From Actinomycetota bacterium (GTDB lineage Bacteria > Actinomycetota > Geothermincolia > Geothermincolales > RBG-13-55-18), in contig JAFGDU010000107.1 in the NCBI GenBank assembly GCA_016931915.1, positions 1 through 50,700 on the forward strand: 50,700 nucleotides of DNA. Direction: 5' to 3'. Of this stretch, positions 50,229 to 50,700 are shown piece by piece. The notes under the pieces are model-generated. The model made no database searches, was not told the origin of the DNA, and was given only the letters and a program-made list of their open reading frames with translations. The stretch's first letter is position 1, and every line of letters starts with the position of its first letter. The translations under genes were made by a program, and so were the position numbers.

Positions 50229-50700
50229 CTACCCTCGCAACCTCTCCAGGCGCTCGGCTTCCTTGCGCTCCAGGGCTTTCTTGACCTTCTTGAGTCGGAA
50301 GATGTCCTCGCGCGCACGTTCCTCCAGGCTCATCTGGATGAACTTTATCTGCTCGTCGTAGTCGGGGATGACGATGTTCTCCAGGGCGTTCACGCGGCGG
50401 TTGGTCTTGCGCAGCTCCTCGCCCAGTCGCCGCAGGCGGGTCTCTATGTCCGCGGATTCGATGATCACGTCGATGATCTCCTCGAACTTCTCCGCCGCCG
50501 CATCCACCCTGCTCGATACGCCCGTGATGCCGTAGCCCCGCTTGAGGACGTTGCGCATGGTGCTCTGCCCCTTGCGGATGACCGGGATGGGCACCCCCAT
50601 GACGTGGGTGCCGGTGATATCTACCAGCACGTCGCCCTGGGCGGCATAAGAGGCGGAGCGCACCTTGGGGCCGCCGTCCTTGGCCTTGGCCATGGCCAGG
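50229..50700 (-). CDS. ntpD: V-type ATP synthase subunit D (5' end outside window)
   Basis: The visible 157 codons cover the C-terminal three quarters of subunit D, the central rotor stalk of a V/A-type ATPase. Typical features are VPIPVI near the front, the GYGITGVSSRVDAAAEKFEE block, and the long C-terminal coiled coil (RLRRLGEELRKTNRRVNALE) ending in KALERKEAERLERLRG. The reading frame is still open at the window edge (Leu-Ala before an internal ATG), and the family length of about 200-215 residues means 45-60 N-terminal residues lie outside. It should be the last or near-last gene of an ATPase operon that continues to the right. A V-type enzyme indicates a sodium- or proton-coupled ATPase in place of, or beside, the F-type. 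Confidence 0.93.
   Translation of the reverse strand, partial: LAMAKAKDGGPKVRSASYAAQGDVLVDITGTHVMGVPIPVIRKGQSTMRNVLKRGYGITGVSSRVDAAAEKFEEIIDVIIESADIETRLRRLGEELRKTNRRVNALENIVIPDYDEQIKFIQMSLEERAREDIFRLKKVKKALERKEAERLERLRG

Noticed and set aside
50069..50317. 83-residue extension of the duplicated CxxC protein
   Set aside because: Basic low-complexity sequence that overlaps the end of the V-ATPase gene; the ATG at 50068 has a good ribosome site.

Overview
The window is 50.7 kb of high-GC bacterial DNA that is almost wholly coding, with most genes on the minus strand, tight spacing and frequent TTG/GTG starts. Several features suggest a deep-branching, poorly characterised actinobacterial lineage: an ECF sigma factor next to a DUF5667-type membrane protein, a DrrA/DrrB-like ABC exporter, surface repeats built on 'WY(L/F)AEG...VQNPN', a V-type ATPase subunit, and many lipid/CoA-type oxidoreductases. 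No rRNA or tRNA marker is present, so this placement is inference.

Layout. (1) 1-1.6 kb: the end of an acyl-CoA dehydrogenase, then a minus-strand FAS1-like/MaoC hydratase pair. (2) 1.7-4.6 kb: a secreted Cys/Asp-rich protein, an ECF sigma factor translationally coupled to a one-pass membrane protein, and an FtsB/DivIC-like protein. (3) 4.8-12.2 kb: a redox cluster with two paralogous PCMH-type FAD oxidoreductases bracketing a FixC-like flavoprotein and a two-cluster ferredoxin. A TetR regulator lies upstream behind a consensus promoter with a palindromic operator, and a further flavoprotein follows. (4) 12.2-17.1 kb: pyruvate kinase coupled to a membrane-anchored propeller-like protein, and a SpoIID/LytB protein carrying surface repeats. 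(5) 17.4-23.1 kb: a LuxR-type two-component pair, a repeat-rich intergenic island and an ABC-2 exporter. (6) 23.3-32.4 kb: three consecutive ~1000-residue membrane-anchored proteins made of 23- and 26-residue repeats. (7) 32.9-37.3 kb: a subtilisin-like protease with four surface repeats, and MurA. (8) 37.4-48.7 kb: two convergent Ycf48/BNR-type propeller proteins of 847 and 2860 residues. (9) 48.9-50.7 kb: an internally duplicated CxxC protein and the end of V-type ATPase subunit D.

The likely novelty is the envelope block from 23 to 49 kb. It holds a triplicated operon of a repeat family I do not recognise, preceded by three 11-bp-phased direct repeats that look like a PhoP/OmpR-type site. 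It also holds a protease that shares its repeat with the SpoIID protein. Finally it holds two propeller arrays whose hand-counted repeats (14 and 63) are multiples of seven and whose C-termini share a CGxGSG-transmembrane-Arg tail resembling a sorting signal. MurA and SpoIID point to the cell wall as the common site of action. That these genes form one system is inference; the repeats, spacing and shared termini are read directly from the sequence.
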